Below are positions 62,046 to 64,000 of a stretch of DNA of 64,000 bases, piece by piece (the stretch's first letter is position 1; each line of letters starts with the position of its first letter). The translations under genes and the position numbers were made by a program. The notes under the pieces are model-generated. The model worked only from the letters and a program-made list of their open reading frames with translations, made no database searches and was not told where the DNA came from. The DNA lies in the IMG/VR virus record IMGVR_UViG_3300020454_000010, positions 1 to 64,000 of that record. One strand, 5' to 3'. Source of the stretch: a virus.

Positions 62046-62051
62046 ATTATA
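62046..62051 (-). promoter_or_regulatory. TATAAT promoter box
   Basis: TATAAT lies 24 bases before the ATG at 62,021. An AAAGTGTCACA element resembling that at the other small-gene promoters lies upstream, within the end of the previous gene. Confidence 0.45.
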
Positions 62052-62074
62052 AAGGACTATGTACTAAATTAGTG

Positions 62075-62248
62075 CTATGATGTGACACTTTGATGACTGG
62101 CACTAGATGCTGCTATTTTATCAAGTTTGGTGATAATATCCTCTAGATCATCAAGTTCAACTTCAGTCAAATCTATTGCCATTTGTTCAATACACCATAG
62201 CAAGAGATCCGCTTGATTTCGATCAACAGTGATTTCTGTTTGTGACAT
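62075..62248 (-). CDS. Hypothetical 57-residue helical protein
   Basis: The start is taken at ATG 62246-62248 (MSQTEITVDRNQADLLLWCI), because the longer frame includes the promoter at 62,282-62,310. It is a two-helix acidic protein (EQMAIDLTEVELDDLEDIITKLD). No family is recognised. Confidence 0.55.
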   Translation of the reverse strand: MSQTEITVDRNQADLLLWCIEQMAIDLTEVELDDLEDIITKLDKIAASSASHQSVTS

Positions 62249-62281
62249 TTGGTGATTTACCTGATTTTTGATTGAGTTTGT

Positions 62282-62310
62282 ATTATACATCATAAGAACT
62301 CAAATATCAA
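62282..62310 (-). promoter_or_regulatory. Sigma-70-type promoter (TTGATA-17-TATAAT)
   Basis: Minus strand: TTGATA at 62305-62310, a 17-base spacer, TATAAT at 62282-62287. It overlaps the end of the 43-residue gene. Confidence 0.6.
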
Positions 62311-62421
62311 GTAGTCCAGTGTAACATTTAATTGTTTACATTGAACTTCAAAATGTTCAAGTGATTCGATGTTAGTTTCTAGATCAAAATGATCTGTTTG
62401 AATAATAAATTCACTAGGCAT
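62290..62421 (-). CDS. Hypothetical 43-residue protein
   Basis: This is a frame from ATG 62419-62421 (MPSEFIIQTDHFDLETNIES) that overlaps the upstream gene by eight bases. It is acidic with a C-terminal beta/helix (LNVTLDYLIFEFL). Weakly supported by coupling only. Confidence 0.45.
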   Translation of the reverse strand: MPSEFIIQTDHFDLETNIESLEHFEVQCKQLNVTLDYLIFEFL

Positions 62422-62650
62422 GATTAGACCAGTAAATTGCATTAACCTCGGCAATGTTTAGATAATCTTTATCATGATAGGTCATTACATCAACATCTTC
62501 ATAATCAAAAATGAACTCTTCACAAAAATGCTCAACAGATGCAAGTTTTTGATGTTCAATACATCTTAGCATTTCACCTATTTGATAATCATCCATGTCA
62601 CATTCATCGATGCAAAATGCAATGTTTTTCTCTAATTGTGTTGTGTTCAT
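62414..62650 (-). CDS. Hypothetical 78-residue acidic protein
   Basis: The start is taken at ATG 62648-62650 (MNTTQLEKNIAFCIDECDMD), which shares ATGA with the upstream gene. It is very acidic with several Cys (CIDECD, RCIEHQ, HFCEEF) and mainly helical. No family is recognised. Confidence 0.55.
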   Translation of the reverse strand: MNTTQLEKNIAFCIDECDMDDYQIGEMLRCIEHQKLASVEHFCEEFIFDYEDVDVMTYHDKDYLNIAEVNAIYWSNHA

Positions 62651-63006
62651 TGATTTGCAAGACATAAAAGTTTACCTAGTAAGAGTGAATTAGTACGACA
62701 AGTTTCATCATCTTTGTATTCTTTTTTAATCTCATTGAATACAAGTTCAATTAACTTTTCATACTCATCAATCTGTAGATCAGTGGAATCATCAAAGATT
62801 TGCTGACTCCATGCGAACTGAGTTTGTTGATCAGTTGGTTTCATTAGTTCCTCAATTACTACTTTATCAATATACTCGTTATCGGGTGAGTATTCAACCC
62901 CTCTTGTGTCAGTTTGTTGACTGTCATCAGGTGGCATCCAAATTCCCTCTCCTGTCATATAATAACCTGCATCTATCATTTCTTGATACGATGATACTTT
63001 AGTCAT
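62647..63006 (-). CDS. Hypothetical 119-residue acidic protein
   Basis: This protein starts MTKVSSYQEMIDAGYYMTGEG. A short Trp/Pro motif (IWMPPDD) is followed by a long helical, Glu/Asp-rich half (DEYEKLIELVFNEIKKEYK). It is the largest of the small-gene chain apart from the last one. Its stop overlaps the next start (ATGA). No family is recognised. Confidence 0.55.
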   Translation of the reverse strand: MTKVSSYQEMIDAGYYMTGEGIWMPPDDSQQTDTRGVEYSPDNEYIDKVVIEELMKPTDQQTQFAWSQQIFDDSTDLQIDEYEKLIELVFNEIKKEYKDDETCRTNSLLLGKLLCLANQ

Positions 63007-63010
63007 GATT

Positions 63011-63142
63011 TTAGTAGGTTAGTTTATCAAAGAATGTTTCAATCTCTTTAGGTAGATCATCAATCATACCGTTATCTCTCAAGAGATCATATAATTTAAT
63101 GAGTTGATATTGCTCATCAAATGTAATTTCAAATGTGTTCAT
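63011..63142 (-). CDS. Hypothetical 43-residue protein
   Basis: This is a small frame from ATG 63140-63142 (MNTFEITFDEQYQLIKLYDL), overlapping the upstream stop by one base, with AAAGGAGC before it. It is a helical, acidic two-helix protein. No family is recognised. Confidence 0.5.
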   Translation of the reverse strand: MNTFEITFDEQYQLIKLYDLLRDNGMIDDLPKEIETFFDKLTY

Positions 63143-63369
63143 TATGCTCCTTTAAATGATATTGAGTTTGAGTAATTTAGTTTATTAAATATACACGATT
63201 GATGTATATTAAAGAGTAAATCGAAGTTAACTCCCTCCCAATCTGTCCACTCTGAAACATAATCAGTGACATCAAAATCACCTGTTCCGTTAACATTTAG
63301 TGGGCATGATTTGAAATCATTGTTATCATCAACCCAGAATAATCTACCGAATTGTTCACTACTATACAT
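63142..63369 (-). CDS. Hypothetical 75-residue protein
   Basis: The start is taken at ATG 63367-63369 (MYSSEQFGRLFWVDDNNDF), with TTGGAGGG as ribosome site. A longer frame would need TTG. It is beta-rich at the N-terminus and acidic, with two Cys. No family is recognised. Confidence 0.5.
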   Translation of the reverse strand: MYSSEQFGRLFWVDDNNDFKSCPLNVNGTGDFDVTDYVSEWTDWEGVNFDLLFNIHQSCIFNKLNYSNSISFKGA

Positions 63370-63371
63370 GA

Positions 63372-63518
63372 TTAATTGTCCCTCCAAGGTGAATTAAAGT
63401 ATGCTTTATTTACAGTATAAATTGTGAAGATTGCAACAACAATACCAGCGAAACCAAGTAGTAAAATTGGGGATTTGGGGATGTCATACTGAGGAATAGA
63501 GGTGAGTAAAATGTTCAT
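63372..63518 (-). CDS. 48-residue single-span membrane protein
   Basis: This is a short frame from ATG 63516-63518 (MNILLTSIPQYDIPKSP). One strong hydrophobic helix (ILLLGFAGIVVAIFTIYTV) is followed by KAYFNSPWRDN. The size and layout resemble small photosystem or cytochrome subunits, but I could not match any of them. Function is unknown. Confidence 0.55.
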   Translation of the reverse strand: MNILLTSIPQYDIPKSPILLLGFAGIVVAIFTIYTVNKAYFNSPWRDN

Positions 63519-63554
63519 TGAATGTTAATTAAGGTTTGCAATTAGTGGTGATGA

Positions 63555-63965
63555 TTATCTCAAATAGAGATAACCACCTGCCCAATCTGTAAAGTTTGGA
63601 TCATGTAATTTAGCACGATCATTAATAACTCTCATGTCAAATCGTACATACTTTGTGTGAGGTGATTTCCATGATGCTGGTTTGTAAACTTGACCAGTCT
63701 CTTTATTAACAAATGCGTGTACACTACCATCACGATACTCATTTCTATTTTGAAATGTATCAAAATCTTGCTGAATGATTTTGTAGTATTTTCTACCTGA
63801 CTCAACTTTGAATCTCATCAAGTTTTCACGATCTGTGTAACCTTGACGAGTATGATACAGTCTATAATTTTCTGTAATGGTCGCAGCATATCTTTCTGTC
63901 CATTCTTGTACTCTTGTTGTGAGTGTTTTTGTTTCATACTCGGCACTTGTAAGAGTTGTAGTCAT
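63555..63965 (-). CDS. Conserved cyanophage-type hypothetical protein
   Basis: This is a 136-residue protein. The C-terminal half has GRKYYKIIQQDF, SVHAFVNKETGQVYKPASWKSP and DWAGGYLYLR, a combination I associate with a small protein common in T4-like cyanophages. The N-terminal half is helical and polar. A TATAAT box lies at 63,992-63,997. Function is unknown. Confidence 0.65.
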   Translation of the reverse strand: MTTTLTSAEYETKTLTTRVQEWTERYAATITENYRLYHTRQGYTDRENLMRFKVESGRKYYKIIQQDFDTFQNRNEYRDGSVHAFVNKETGQVYKPASWKSPHTKYVRFDMRVINDRAKLHDPNFTDWAGGYLYLR

Positions 63966-63991
63966 GTAGTTCTCTGTTTGTTTATACTACT

Positions 63992-63997
63992 ATTATA
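63992..63997 (-). promoter_or_regulatory. TATAAT promoter box
   Basis: The minus strand reads TATAATAGTAGTATAAAC, close to the boxes at 60,227 and 61,705. The -35 region lies outside the window. Confidence 0.5.
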
Positions 63998-64000
63998 CAT

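Noticed and set aside
63372-63518. Small photosystem or cytochrome subunit (by size and single membrane span)
   Set aside because: The sequence does not match any such subunit I know. A generic membrane protein is all that can be supported.
1-64000. CRISPR arrays, insertion sequences, integrase or attachment sites
   Set aside because: No regularly spaced direct repeats, transposase frames, or tRNA-end repeats were seen.

Overview
The window is part of a T4-like marine cyanophage genome (a myovirus infecting Synechococcus or Prochlorococcus). Every gene I can support is on the minus strand, so transcription runs from right to left. The evidence is a virion gene order colinear with T4 (25, 6, [7 slot], 8, [9/10 slot], [12/wac slot], 13, 14, 15, 16, 17, 18, 19, 20, 67, [68 slot], 21, 22, 23). 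It also includes small genes of cyanobacterial type (a DUF1257/Ycf35 and DUF2997 pair), low G+C, and late promoters of the NATAAATA form described for cyanomyoviruses. No tRNA, CRISPR array, integrase or transposase was seen.

Right end (about 55.3-64 kb): a dense run of small genes, many joined by ATGA or TAATG overlaps, most without a recognisable function. It includes a GT-A-like glycosyltransferase, a 2OG-Fe(II) oxygenase, a possible AbrB-like protein and the Ycf35/DUF2997 pair. Promoters here are of host sigma-70 type (TTGACA-17-TATAAT and variants), consistent with early or middle expression. The only gene-free stretch over 300 bases (58,133-58,690) holds a consensus sigma-70 promoter, short repeats, an AT-rich segment and an inverted pair of TTTTCCACA boxes, the cyanobacterial DnaA-box sequence.

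Middle (about 21-55 kb): baseplate and fibre genes. After gp25 and gp6 comes a 4,898-residue protein in the gp7 position, then gp8, a 2,443-residue structural protein, four small genes (two of them coiled-coil) and a 2,409-residue fibre-like protein. The giant proteins are built from repeated beta modules, and some modules are shared between proteins.

Left part (about 1-21 kb): neck and head genes (gp13, 14, 15, 16), then about 6.4 kb of accessory genes between the small and large terminase genes. These encode a holin-like protein, three related 2OG-Fe(II) oxygenase-like proteins, a lysine-rich 672-residue protein, small membrane and zinc-binding proteins, and a staphylococcal-nuclease-like enzyme. 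Then come gp17, a nucleotidyltransferase, a zinc-binding protein, sheath, tube, portal, prohead core, protease, scaffold and the major capsid protein, which runs off the left edge. Nine late-promoter matches lie just upstream of gene groups and divide the late region into plausible transcription units.

Functions of the conserved T4-type genes are well supported. The roles of the giant proteins, the accessory enzymes and the small genes are inferred from position and motifs only.
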